This document shows positions 1-8,871 of a stretch of 64,000 nt of DNA, piece after piece. The stretch lies in assembly GCA_963812795.1 (NCBI GenBank), contig CAWEWG010000002.1:1-64000 (forward strand). The letters are read 5' to 3'. The stretch comes from Hyphomicrobium_A sp963812795 (GTDB taxonomy: Bacteria > Pseudomonadota > Alphaproteobacteria > Rhizobiales > Hyphomicrobiaceae). A program made the translations under genes and the position numbers. The number at the start of each line of letters is the position of its first letter. Within the stretch, counting starts at the first letter, position 1. Under the pieces are notes generated by a model. That model was given only the letters and a program-made list of their open reading frames with translations, did not search any database and had not been told where the DNA came from.

Positions 1-1095
1 AAATTGGATGCTTCTTTCCGCTTCCTTGCGCGCGCGGAGATCCCGAATAGCAACGGCATGATGCGGTTTTCCCCCCACATCGACGACGCGCTGTATAAGT
101 TCGACCGGTACGTCCGCGCCATCGCAATTGCGCAGCACGCCCTCAACAAGCGTGTTCTCGCGCTCGAAAAGCTTGCGGCGCAGGTCGTCGTCGGGAAAGT
201 ATCGTTCGAGCTTAGTGCCGAGCACGCTGTCGACGGCGGCGTAACCGCTAACATCCACGAAGTTGTCGTTGACGGTTACGACAGTGTCGCCGTCGCAAAC
301 AAGCAGACCCTCCACCGCCGCATTGGCAAGGCCACGCATCCGCTCGGCCTCAAGCTCCTCGCGCCGCCGGTCACGCATGTCGATCGCCACGCCGCCGAGG
401 GCCAGAGCAACGACGACCATACTCACGAGCGCCACTCCGATAGCCAGCAGCCCCGATGGGACCGATGATGCCGAGAGGTCAACCGTGGGATCAGGAGTGA
501 CCGAGGCCGCACCCATGGCGGTGAAGTGAAGGCCACAGATCGCGGCGGTGAGCAGAAGGGTACCGAGCAGGGTCCAGCGGCGAGCCTCCCCGCGCAGCCC
601 GACGTACAATGCAGCGGCTGCAAGGACCGCACCGATCGCAATCGACGCATCCACCAAGGACGCGTCCCAATTAATGCGGCCCGGGACCTCGAATGCGGCC
701 ATGCCGGTGTAGTGCATGGCTGCGATGCCGGCGCCAACAACGGCGCCGCCCAGCCAGGGCGCCGCGGCGCTCCATCGTGACATGAGGGCGATCGCCAGAC
801 CGAAGCCCGTGACGACGACGGCGATGATCAGCGAGAGGACGGTCAGCGGAACGTTGTAAGCGGTGGGCAACCCGGGCGAGAACGCCAGCATGGCTATGAA
901 ATGCGTCGCCCAGATCCCGAAGCCGGTGGACAAGGCGGAAACCGCAAGCCAGACCCACCACATACGGGCGTCCGACCTGCGCACATGATGCAGCAAGCTG
1001 ATGGTCGTATATGAGCTCAGTGCGCATATGACGGCCGCCAATGCCACAAGGCGCAAGTCGTGCTGCGTGGCGACGCAGTCCAGGACTCTATACAT
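1..1095 (-). CDS. MHYT-domain membrane sensor with PAS domain (3' end outside window)
   Basis: The frame is open from the ATG at 1095 to the window edge (365 codons, no stop), so the C-terminus is missing. The N-terminal ~230 residues are a seven-helix membrane region with three MHYT-type motifs (ATHFIAML, MHYTGMAA, LHFTAMGA). Their His/Met residues are thought to bind a metal, probably copper, and sense a diatomic gas. A cytoplasmic segment rich in Arg/Glu follows, then a PAS-like region (around AAVEGLLVCDGDTVVTVND) ending in an RDLRARKEAER linker. In this family such a linker usually leads into GGDEF/EAL domains or a kinase, but the output domain is not visible here. A role in cyclic-di-GMP signalling is inference. 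Confidence 0.88.
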   Translation of the reverse strand, partial: MYRVLDCVATQHDLRLVALAAVICALSSYTTISLLHHVRRSDARMWWVWLAVSALSTGFGIWATHFIAMLAFSPGLPTAYNVPLTVLSLIIAVVVTGFGLAIALMSRWSAAAPWLGGAVVGAGIAAMHYTGMAAFEVPGRINWDASLVDASIAIGAVLAAAALYVGLRGEARRWTLLGTLLLTAAICGLHFTAMGAASVTPDPTVDLSASSVPSGLLAIGVALVSMVVVALALGGVAIDMRDRRREELEAERMRGLANAAVEGLLVCDGDTVVTVNDNFVDVSGYAAVDSVLGTKLERYFPDDDLRRKLFERENTLVEGVLRNCDGADVPVELIQRVVDVGGKPHHAVAIRDLRARKEAERSIQF

Positions 1096-1438
1096 GGGTG
1101 CTCCCACCGCCGGTCAGCGACCGACGTTCGAGCGCGCAGCCTGCTCAGTTCCGCGTAAGGATCGATAAACAAGCCGAGAGAATGGCCCGCGACGGCGTGG
1201 CAGGCCCGATTTTGGGTTAAAAAGCTCTTTTGAAAATAGAGACGGTTCGCCATTGTTGTGAGCGGGGCCGTGCCCAAGGCCCCCGCGGAGCAACTCGTTC
1301 GGGCCGGCGTTTTGAGAAAGCCACCTTCCCCGCGCCGTGAAGACATCCCCCTAGAAGTGCAAACTGCGTCGCGTGGCGGATAAGACGCCGGCCGACAGCC
1401 GGCGCCCTTCAGTTATGTGAAAGCCGCCCTCGACCCCC
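1096..1438. other. non-coding gap
   Basis: I see no credible gene here. The short frames are Arg/Ser-rich shadows without a ribosome-binding site. The only structure found is the hairpin at 1386-1404. The stretch should hold the promoter of the leftward MHYT gene. Confidence 0.6.
1386..1404 (-). terminator. hairpin downstream of the small secreted protein gene
   Basis: CGCCGGC (1386-1392) pairs perfectly with GCCGGCG (1398-1404) around a 5-nt loop. It lies 35 nt past the stop of the leftward gene at 1439. On that strand it is followed by TCTTAT rather than a clean U-tract, so the terminator is moderate. Confidence 0.5.
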
Positions 1439-1801
1439 TCACTTCCAGAGCAGGGTGCCCTGCTGGATGACGAGCGTCTTGGCCTTGCAGTAGTCGACCG
1501 GGGCGTCGAAGTAGCCGCCGTCGGTCAGATGGATCTGCGTGCGCACCTCGCACTTGCCTTCGTCGGTCTCGAAGTCGAGCTTGATCGTGTCGCCGGGCTC
1601 GAGGCGGTTGGAAAGCCAGTTCTCGCTCCACTCGCCGTCTTCCTGCGTGCGCAGCTCGATCGCGGTGTCGTTCGATTGGTTCTCGACGTCGAAGTACCAG
1701 TGCTTGCCGTCTTCCGCGTTGGCCGTGCCGGCGCCGAACATGCCGACTGCCATCGCCGTACCGATTATTGCTGCCGCAATCGCGGCGGTCGCGCGTGTCA
1801 T
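1439..1801 (-). CDS. small secreted protein, unknown function
   Basis: The product is 120 aa. I chose the ATG at 1801 because GGGGAGACGGGA lies just upstream and because it gives a clean Sec signal peptide (MTRATAAI… ending near GTANAED). The mature part is about 90 residues, acidic and aromatic, with DGKHWYFDVENQS near its start, two cysteines (one in KCEVRTQ, one near the C-terminus) and alternating hydrophobic residues that suggest a small beta-sandwich. The two cysteines could form a disulfide in the periplasm. I do not recognise the family. A longer frame upstream has no ribosome-binding site and was not used. Confidence 0.75.
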   Translation of the reverse strand: MTRATAAIAAAIIGTAMAVGMFGAGTANAEDGKHWYFDVENQSNDTAIELRTQEDGEWSENWLSNRLEPGDTIKLDFETDEGKCEVRTQIHLTDGGYFDAPVDYCKAKTLVIQQGTLLWK

Positions 1802-2035
1802 TTCCCGTCTCCCCAAATTCCAGGTGAGACGGGCTAGCGATAACGGGCACAGGATGTCAATGCCATTCACGGCGATGGAACTGGAGAGAGCCGAAGCGGC
1901 GGGTGGGCCAGTGCGCGCCGGCCCGGTCGCGCAGCTCCGACCATGACAGCGTGAACGTGCGCCCCGCCGAATCGAGCCACTGCCAGGCCGCGATTAGCGG
2001 TGATGTTGCGGTGGATGCGTGAAGGGAACACAGGC

Positions 2036-2989
2036 ATGGACACGCTGCTTCTGATCGTCGGCATTGGAATTGCCGTTTGGCTGGGATCTTTCGTGATCGA
2101 GGCGCTGCGGCCCAAACCGCAAGCGCCTGAAACGCTGCGCTGGGCGCCGGAAATCCCGGTTCGCAGCGTCGAGGTGGGCGGCAACAAGCTACGCTACATC
2201 ACATGGGGCGCTGGGCCGCCGCTGGTCCTGCTCCACACGCTGCGCACGCAGCTCGATTTGTTCGAGAAGGTCGTGCCGGAGCTGTCGCAGCGGTTCACGG
2301 TCTACGCCCTCGACTATCCCGGTCACGGCTATTCGGACATTCCACCGGTGCGCTATGACGCCGCCACCTTCACCGCCGCCGTCGAAGGGTTCCTGGACAA
2401 GCTGGATCTACGCGACGTTACGCTCGCCGGCGTTTCCATTGGCGGGTCGATCGCCCTGATCGTGGCGGCGAGGCAAAACCCGCGCGTTGTGCGCGTGGTG
2501 TCCATCAATCCGTACGACTATGCCAACGGTCGCGGCATGGCGCGCAGCTCACTGTTCGGCTGGATGGTGACCTACGCCGCGCAGGTGCCCGTCATCGGCG
2601 AGACGGTGATGCGGCTGCGGAACTTCATCATCATGAAATTCATCCTGCAGGGCGGCGTGGCCGAGGCGCAGAGCATCCCGCCGCCGCTGCTCAAGGAGAT
2701 GTACCGGGTCGGCAATCGGCCTGGGCACTACCGCGCTTTCATCAGCCTCTTGCGCAACTCGGCGAGCTGGCAGGCGGCGACCAAGGACTATAGCCGTATC
2801 AAGGTGCCGGTCCTGCTGGTCTGGGGAGATGAGGATTGGGCGCGGCCTTCCGAACGCGAGCACGACCGCAGCCTGATCCCCGGCGTGCAGATGACGACGG
2901 TTCCGGGCGGCGGGCACTTCCTGCCGCTCGACAAACCGGGCGAGCTGGTCGACCTCATCGTCGGGTCCGCGCAGGGGCGAAACTCGTGA
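2036..2989 (+). CDS. membrane-anchored alpha/beta hydrolase
   Basis: The product is 317 aa. An N-terminal hydrophobic helix (about residues 3-23) anchors it, and an alpha/beta-hydrolase fold follows. The nucleophile elbow is GVSIGG (Ser134), the acid is in WGDEDWARP (Asp265 or 267) and the base is His294 in GGGHFLPL. LDYPGHGYSD precedes the elbow as in esterase/epoxide-hydrolase-like members. The substrate cannot be told from sequence. I chose the ATG at 2036 over the earlier one at 2000 because GAAGGGA lies at a suitable distance and the hydrophobic helix starts directly after it. It stands alone, with no operon partner. Confidence 0.88.
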   Translation: MDTLLLIVGIGIAVWLGSFVIEALRPKPQAPETLRWAPEIPVRSVEVGGNKLRYITWGAGPPLVLLHTLRTQLDLFEKVVPELSQRFTVYALDYPGHGYSDIPPVRYDAATFTAAVEGFLDKLDLRDVTLAGVSIGGSIALIVAARQNPRVVRVVSINPYDYANGRGMARSSLFGWMVTYAAQVPVIGETVMRLRNFIIMKFILQGGVAEAQSIPPPLLKEMYRVGNRPGHYRAFISLLRNSASWQAATKDYSRIKVPVLLVWGDEDWARPSEREHDRSLIPGVQMTTVPGGGHFLPLDKPGELVDLIVGSAQGRNS

Positions 2990-3028
2990 GCGTCGCCCGA
3001 CATGGTCGGAGCTGCGCAGTCCGGGCGG

Positions 3029-3196
3029 CTATCGCCTGCTTTCCCGCGTAGCGCCGCGGTGAACGTCTTCTTCGGCGTCCAATCGGTGGATGAGAGCGAT
3101 CCAGCGTTCCGGAATGGGATCGTGCACTATGCGCTCGAATGCCACTCGGAGTGATTTGCCGACGCGTTCAATGAATAGGGACCAACGCTTTGTCAT
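3029..3196 (-). CDS. nepR: NepR-like anti-sigma factor
   Basis: The product is 55 aa. The segment VGKSLRVAFERIVHDPIPER followed by WIALIHRLD fits the NepR signature: helix 1, a conserved PxP turn ('dPIPER'), helix 2 ending in a leucine/aspartate pair. NepR sequesters the general-stress sigma factor EcfG and is itself captured by phosphorylated PhyR. Here neither ecfG nor phyR is nearby, so this is an unlinked copy or paralog. The start is uncertain: the ATG at 3196 lacks a good ribosome-binding site, and a TTG at 3235 preceded by TAGGG would add 13 residues. The family call is by motif only. Confidence 0.65.
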   Translation of the reverse strand: MTKRWSLFIERVGKSLRVAFERIVHDPIPERWIALIHRLDAEEDVHRGATRESRR

Positions 3197-3374
3197 GTGG
3201 GGTAATTGCCTATCGCCCTGTACGGTTCCGCACAAAAGTTAGCCCTACATCAAGCAAAACGTTCGGCTGACTAGATAGCGGGTGTCCACGAACAGGAGTA
3301 CGCTTCGCGCAGCGGGGTCTTGCTGCTTCACCGCCGTGGCGGCGCAAGCTGCATTGCTCTTGGGGGGAATTCCT

Positions 3375-3491
3375 ATGAGCACGATTGAACCTCGACGCTG
3401 GGCATCGGCAGCCATCAATATTGTGCTGGTCGGAACAGCCTTCGTTGGTCTCTTCGCCGTCGGTGCGGCGATCGCGGGCTTGCTGATCTAG
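3375..3491 (+). CDS. 38-residue single-pass membrane peptide
   Basis: The ATG at 3375 is preceded by a strong GGGGGGAA ribosome-binding site. The peptide has a short polar N-terminus (MSTIEPRRW) and one hydrophobic helix from about residue 14 to the end (IVLVGTAFVGLFAVGAAIAG). It probably sits in the inner membrane with the N-terminus inside. The function is unknown. An in-frame GTG at 3282 would extend it, but it has no comparable ribosome-binding site. It may be a stress-related small membrane protein, as it lies close to the NepR gene. Confidence 0.6.
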   Translation: MSTIEPRRWASAAINIVLVGTAFVGLFAVGAAIAGLLI

Positions 3492-3719
3492 CACGGGCGC
3501 ACAGCCGCTGCCTGGAGGGCGAACCGCGACCGCTGGGAGTTCCTATCGGGGTCCACCTGGCGACCGTAATGCAGGTATGGAGCTGAGAAGACGCCAGCCG
3601 CACAGGACTGCTGCCGCACGCATCAGCAATCGACCAGTGTCGTTGGTCGAGCCGGCGGCCTCTCAGCGACGCATCGTCTTGAACAACCTAAGCGACGGGT
3701 GCCCGAAGGCGCGCGCTGC

Positions 3720-3893
3720 TTACTCTTTCTCTTTCTTCTTGTCTCGCGCGTCGAGACACTTGCCGTCCTTCATGTACATGAACTCTCCGCAGCTACCGCT
3801 TTTCCCCTTTGCCGACTTTTCCACCGCCATCGCTGGGGCTGCACCGAGAGCGAACGCTAGAGTGGTAACAAGCGCGATCAATTTTGCTGCCAT
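3720..3893 (-). CDS. 57-residue secreted Lys/Cys protein
   Basis: The ATG at 3893 has a textbook GGAGG nine bases upstream. The product has a 23-residue signal peptide (MAAKLIALVTTLAFALG… cut after PAMA) and a 34-residue mature chain, VEKSAKGKSGSCGEFMYMKD followed by GKCLDARDKKKEKE, with two cysteines and a lysine-rich tail. The cysteines could pair in the periplasm. I recognise no function; the MKDGKC pattern resembles short exported proteins of Hyphomicrobiales annotated as hypothetical. The overlapping plus-strand frame is Pro/Arg-rich and has no start signal. Confidence 0.72.
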   Translation of the reverse strand: MAAKLIALVTTLAFALGAAPAMAVEKSAKGKSGSCGEFMYMKDGKCLDARDKKKEKE

Positions 3894-4302
3894 GGCTTAT
3901 CCTCCGATTGGGCGTCACGCCCCTGAGCGAGCGCAGCGCCCAGGTCAAACGAGCAGGCGCGGCCGAAGTTTCCACTTCGGCGCTGCCACGATCCCGACGT
4001 CCGCCGATAGCTGCGAACTCGTTGGGGTTATTCTGGATAGAGTTGCATCTCGGATTGTCGAGATGCTCGGCGACTGGGTGGGCCGCGCAGGCGCGCCGCA
4101 TCGTGCCGAGGGCTTGCCGGCGTTTTAGGGATGTCGCGCGCGCAAAAGTTTTGCGGCGGGCACGCTGCATTAACCAATGGCAGCGGTCTGCAATGCAGCC
4201 ACTTGCGAACTTACCCGGCTGGCCCCCGAGCGTCGCCGGCAGCCAAGGCCTCTGTTAACGAGGGCTGCGCCATAGTGGGAAAGCAACAAAGGCTTTCGGC
4301 GC
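3894..4302. other. non-coding gap before the DUF2339 gene
   Basis: No supported gene. A frame in phase with the 3' part of the DUF2339 gene runs through here from an ATG at 4131, but its translation is unlike the family and has no start signal. I treat it as an artefact of the frameshift near 4440. Confidence 0.55.
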
Positions 4303-7022
4303 ATGCTGTCAACGCTGATCATCGCTGCGCTCTTAATTTGGTTTTTCGCCAGCATTCGCGGCCTTCAGGACCGCCTCGCCAAAGCCGAGGCGTCGATCAG
4401 CGATCTCAAGCTGAAGCTGCAGCGAACCGACGGCGCGCCCCTTCGCCGGAGCCCGCAGAAGAAGAGCCGGAGCCCGCCGAGCCGTCGGCCCACGAGCTGC
4501 CTCCTTCAGTCGAGCCCGCGTCGCCGCCAACGGCCGTGCCGATCACCCCGATCGACCCCGAGCCGGCATCGGCCGCGCCGGCGGCAGCTGCCCCCTCCGC
4601 TCCAAGCTTTGAGGAACGGGTCGGTACCCGCTGGGCGGTGTGGGTAGGAGGCGCGGCGCTCGCCGTCGGGGGCATCTTCCTCGTCAACTATTCCATCGAA
4701 GCGGGACTGATCGGCCCGACGACCCGCGTCATCTTCGGGGCAGTGTTTGCTCTCGCGCTCATCGGCGCAGGCGAATGGATGCGCCGCGGTGAACGCACGC
4801 TGCCGGTCGACATCGTGCCGTCGGCGCATATTCCCGGCATCCTGACGGCCGCCGGCACGGTGGTGCTATTCGGCACGATCTATGCCGCCCACGCGCTTTA
4901 TGGACTTATCGGGCCGGGCGTTGCGTTCGTGCTTTTGGGAGCGGCCGGCCTAGCCGCCATGCTGGCCTCGGCGCTGCACGGGCCGGCGCTCGCCGGTATC
5001 GGTCTCGTGGGCGCAATGGTGACGCCGCTGCTGGTCAGCTCGTCCGCACCGAACCCCTGGCCGGTCGTGCTGTTCCTCGCGGTCGTCAGCGCCTCGGCGC
5101 TCGCCCTCGCGCGGCTACGCCACTGGCTATGGCTTGCGCTCGCGAGCGTAGCCGGTGTCGTGTTGTGGGGAGGGGCGCTCGCACAGCCGATCGGGGATAC
5201 GTGGGTCTGGGCGGCCTTCGTGCACGCGTTGATCCAGCTCGGATTGACGGGGCTCTTCTTTGCCGTCGAGCCTCACGTACTGACGCCCGACGACAAGTCC
5301 GAGCCCGACGGCGCCGCCGCGGCGGCGCTCGGAGCGCTTACGCTGCTCGTCGTGTTGGTGCTGGCCGCCACCGCCGTCGCCGCCGGCACCGATACAGATT
5401 GGCTGGTGTTTTCGGCCATCGCCATGGCGCTTCTTGCCGGAACCGCGTGGCTATCGGCCTCTTCCGCATTAGCTGCTGTCTTCTCGGGCGTCGTGGCAAT
5501 CGCCGTAGCGTTCTTGTGGCAAGGCATCGATGCGCCGCCGCCGGCGACGAACCTATGGCCCGCGGTCGGCGCTGTGATGCGCCTTCCGGACGAGCTCCAC
5601 GTCTACTTTCCATTCGTCGCATTCTCCTCGCTGGCGGTAGCGCTTGTCGCCGCGCTCCGGCTGCACGTCGGTCGCGACCTGCCCGCCTCGACCGCGGGTC
5701 TCTATGCGCTCGCGGCGACGATGACCCCGCTGACCGCGTTGACGGTTGCCTATCTGCGCATCACCCAGTTCGACGGATCGATACCCTTCGCACTGTTCGG
5801 GCTGGTACTTGCACTTCTGTTCGCCGACGCCGCCAACAGGTTCCAGAAGGACGAAGGCGATCCGCCCGCCACAGCACCGCACCTCGCTGCCGGCGCGTTT
5901 GCCGCTGCGGCCATCGCGGCACTCTCCTTCGCACTCGTGGTTTCGCTCGATCGCGGCTACCTGACGGTTGCCCTTGCGCTGTCGGCCTTGGGGACGTCTT
6001 ACGTCGCCACGCTGAAGCGCATTCCGATGCTCCGTTATGCCGTTGCGGCACTGGGCGTCGTGGTCCTCGGGCGCGTCGTCTGGGACCCCGCCATCATGGG
6101 TGCCGACGTCGGCAGCTGGCCGATCCTGAACTGGCTCCTCGTCGGCTATGGGGTGCCCGCCGCTGCCTTCGCTCTTTCAGCCCGGCTGTTACGGATGCAG
6201 GGCGAGGACTTCGCAGTGCGCATTGCAGATACCCTGTCTGTCATTTTCTTGGGACTGCTTGCCTTCTTCGAGATCCGCCACCTGACGCACGGAGGCAACC
6301 CTCTCGCGTACGGTTCGAGCTTGACCGAGCAGGGTTTGTTGACATTCGTGAGCCTCGGGCTCGCCGCCGCGATGCTCAAGCTCGATCTCGGAAGGGCCAA
6401 TCCGGTGTTCCGGGCGGCGTCCTATGTCTTCGGTCTTGTCGCGGGCCTGTTTGCCGTGCTCGGACTGGGCTACTTCCAGAACCCCTATTTCGGATCAGAG
6501 CCGATCGCCGGCGGCTGGATTATCAACGATCTCGTCCCGGCCTATCTGTTGCCTGCGCTCATGGCGCTCTATTTGGCGCGCGCCTCGCGTGGGGTGCGAC
6601 CGCAGTGGTACACGATCGGTGCGGCGGGCCTCTCCTACTTGCTCGCTTTCTTGTACGTGACGCTGAGTGTGCGCCACCTGTTTCACGGCGCCTACATCGG
6701 ATACTACGCCGGCACGACGGACGCGGAGCAGTGGACCTACTCGGTGGCCTGGCTCGCGCTTGGACTCTTGTTCCTTGCATACGGCGTCTGGCGCGCGTCA
6801 CCCGAGGCGCGGCTGGCATCTGGCGCCCTGGTGCTGCTGTCGACGCTCAAGGTGTTTCTGTTCGACCTCGCCGGCGTCGCCGGGCTTTGGCGCGCTCTGT
6901 CCTTCATTTGCCTGGGGCTGGTTCTGATCGGCATCGGCCTCGTCTACCAGCGTCTTCTGTTCGCCAGGCCGCGTCCGAATGAGCCAGACCTTATGCCGGA
7001 GCCCGGCACCACTGCGGGATAG
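4303..7022 (+). CDS. DUF2339 polytopic membrane protein, apparent frameshift near 4440
   Basis: The family has an N-terminal helix, a coiled coil, a Pro/Glu/Ala-rich linker and then more than 20 membrane helices that begin after a FEERVGTRWAVWVGG-type motif. Here the helix and coiled coil (MLSTLIIAALLIWFFASIRG, then LQDRLAKAEASISDLKLKLQ) start at the ATG at 4303. The linker (PEPAEEEPEPAEP) and membrane part continue in the -1 frame from about 4440 to the stop at 7022. The shift falls around the CCCC run at 4438-4441, and one missing base would restore a gene of about 906 codons. The function is unknown; a role in envelope or exopolymer biology has been guessed for the family. It may be a sequencing indel, a true lesion or a programmed -1 shift. 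Confidence 0.8.
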
Positions 7023-7058
7023 TGGGCGCGCGGCCAAGGGGCTCGAACTTACCCCGCC

Positions 7059-8564
7059 TCAAACCGCGAACGACTTCGGCAGCGCCGCGGCCATGGCGCG
7101 TGAAACGGTTGCGTCGATGTCCGCCAGGAGACCCGTGCGCTCCGGCGCGCCGATCGGACGCGCGCGCTCCGCGAGCGCACGCGCCAGTGTGTCGGCGTTG
7201 CCGTCGGGCACGTCGTGCACGTGCGCGTAGCGCGCAATCTCGGCATAGTCCTTGCGCCACAGCGCGGCCATGAAGGCGAGGGGGCCGAACTTCTCCTTCT
7301 CGATGATCACGGCCGGATGCCCGCCGCCGTCCTTTGCGGCGAGGCGTGCGTGCTCCTCGTAGTACCAGGTCCAGTGGCGCGCGGGCCGGGTGTGGTGCTC
7401 GACGTGGTAGTCGAAGCCGAGGTTGCCGTGGTCGTGGTGGACGAAATCGGTCGTGTGGCCGTGCGACGGTACCGGGTCAGCGGGGTCGACGAGCCCGTGC
7501 TGGTAGAATGTGATCAGGGTGATGTAGGTGCCGCCGACGAAGCGCGACACGAAGAGATAGAGGGCGCCCAGCGGATTGATGAGGGCGACGGCGAGGACGA
7601 AGGCCCACCAGACGGCGAGGCCGCGGACGACGTCGCGGATCTGGCGCTGCTTGCCCTTCTTGACGAGGTAGGTGAGGAGCCGCGCGCCGGTGACGAGATC
7701 GATGCTCTGCCACAGGGCGTGGCGGCTGAAGTCGAGGAAGCTCGTGCGGTAGTAGGGTAGCGTCGTGTGCGTATCGAGGGGTCCGTTGTCCTCGACATGG
7801 TGCACGTAGACGTGCTGCACGCGATAGAAGTTGGGCGCCCGCGCGGTGAGAAGCGCCAGCACGTACTCGAAATGAAACTGCAGCACCCTGAGAACGATCT
7901 TGATGCGCTCGCTGGCGCCAGGCTTCGGAGAGAAAACGCGCGTGTGGGTGTTCTGGTGCTCGACGATCTCCTGCGGGAAGAGGCCGAGCAGCAGGCACGT
8001 CGCATGGGCGAAGATCACGAGGTAGTTGAACGTGCCCGGCAGGATGACGAGCACCGTCAGCGGCAGCATGAGCAGCGTGTTGGCAACGCACACGCGCCCG
8101 AAGATGGCGTCGATGGGATGGTTGAGCACGCTCGCAAGCCAGCGCTCGAGCGGGTGGCCCGACATCGAGGCCTTGAGCGCGTCGAAGGTGTCGGCGTACT
8201 CGGTGTAGACGAGATAGGAGCGCGCGAGGAGGCCGAGAGACACGACGAGCGCCAGCTGCAGGACGATGTCGCGCGGGCTCGTCAGATCGGGGAAGAAGCC
8301 GGGGATCGTCTGCGTGATATAGACGGTGAGCGCGGTCGAGGCGATCAGCCAGGCAAGAGGCAGGCGCTGGATGAGCGCGCGCGGGACGATCCAGGCGCTG
8401 ACGGCGCCGCCGGCGGCGACGACCCAGTAGACGATGCTCGCTCCGACAATGAAGTAGCCGGAGAGCACGCCGGCGATGGCGCTGAGAAGAATGGTCGGCA
8501 GGGACGGTTTGTCGACCGTGCCACCGCCCGCTTGTGGCGCTTGCGCAGCAATGTCCGTGGCCAT
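7059..8564 (-). CDS. membrane fatty-acid desaturase-like di-iron protein
   Basis: The product is 501 aa. Histidine clusters of the FA_desaturase superfamily are present in order: HQNTH (about 203-207), HVYVHH (about 251-256) and, near the C-terminus, DFVHHDHGN and DYHVEHH. They would ligate two irons at the cytoplasmic membrane face. Several hydrophobic segments lie between residues 25 and 190 and again around 310-350. The long N-terminal membrane region, larger than in acyl-lipid desaturases, leaves open a hydroxylase or other lipid-modifying activity. It is convergent with the DUF2339 gene and divergent from the TPR-CHAT gene. Confidence 0.85.
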   Translation of the reverse strand: MATDIAAQAPQAGGGTVDKPSLPTILLSAIAGVLSGYFIVGASIVYWVVAAGGAVSAWIVPRALIQRLPLAWLIASTALTVYITQTIPGFFPDLTSPRDIVLQLALVVSLGLLARSYLVYTEYADTFDALKASMSGHPLERWLASVLNHPIDAIFGRVCVANTLLMLPLTVLVILPGTFNYLVIFAHATCLLLGLFPQEIVEHQNTHTRVFSPKPGASERIKIVLRVLQFHFEYVLALLTARAPNFYRVQHVYVHHVEDNGPLDTHTTLPYYRTSFLDFSRHALWQSIDLVTGARLLTYLVKKGKQRQIRDVVRGLAVWWAFVLAVALINPLGALYLFVSRFVGGTYITLITFYQHGLVDPADPVPSHGHTTDFVHHDHGNLGFDYHVEHHTRPARHWTWYYEEHARLAAKDGGGHPAVIIEKEKFGPLAFMAALWRKDYAEIARYAHVHDVPDGNADTLARALAERARPIGAPERTGLLADIDATVSRAMAAALPKSFAV

Positions 8565-8871
8565 GATGGTGCTCTCTCTGCCTGAAGCCTCATCGAGCTA
8601 ATCTAAGGAGCGCCTCCCATCCTAGCTGCTCCCCACGATATCGTCGCCCTTCTCGGCGAAGCTGGCTAATGCAACGTAGGCGGTCTAGCGCCTCCACCGT
8701 TCTCCGAGCCAGGCCTCTTTATCAGTGGAAGCCGTAACGATTGGTTTTTGCATGCTTTCTGATTGCGCACGCAGGTTCGGCCCGTACCGGCTTCGTGGCC
8801 AGACGATCGTCGCAAACGGATACTAGCCTGAAACCCGTTGCGTCCTTGGCGTCGGAACGGGAGAGACACCT
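8565..8871. other. divergent promoter region
   Basis: It separates the leftward desaturase gene from the rightward TPR-CHAT gene. No gene is visible. A short perfect palindrome GACGATCGTC lies at 8802-8811, about 60 nt before the CHAT start; its meaning is unknown. Confidence 0.45.

Noticed and set aside
4131..4302. ATG at 4131 as the start of the DUF2339 protein
   Set aside because: The added 100 residues do not look like the family or a leader. The true N-terminal helix and coiled coil are in the other frame from 4303.
5129..6982. Plus-strand frame of 617 codons inside the DUF2339 gene
   Set aside because: Arg/Cys-rich, no membrane segments; the overlapping frame encodes the known family.
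8802..8811. GACGATCGTC palindrome
   Set aside because: Ten bases with common dinucleotides in GC-rich DNA; no second copy or clear promoter context.
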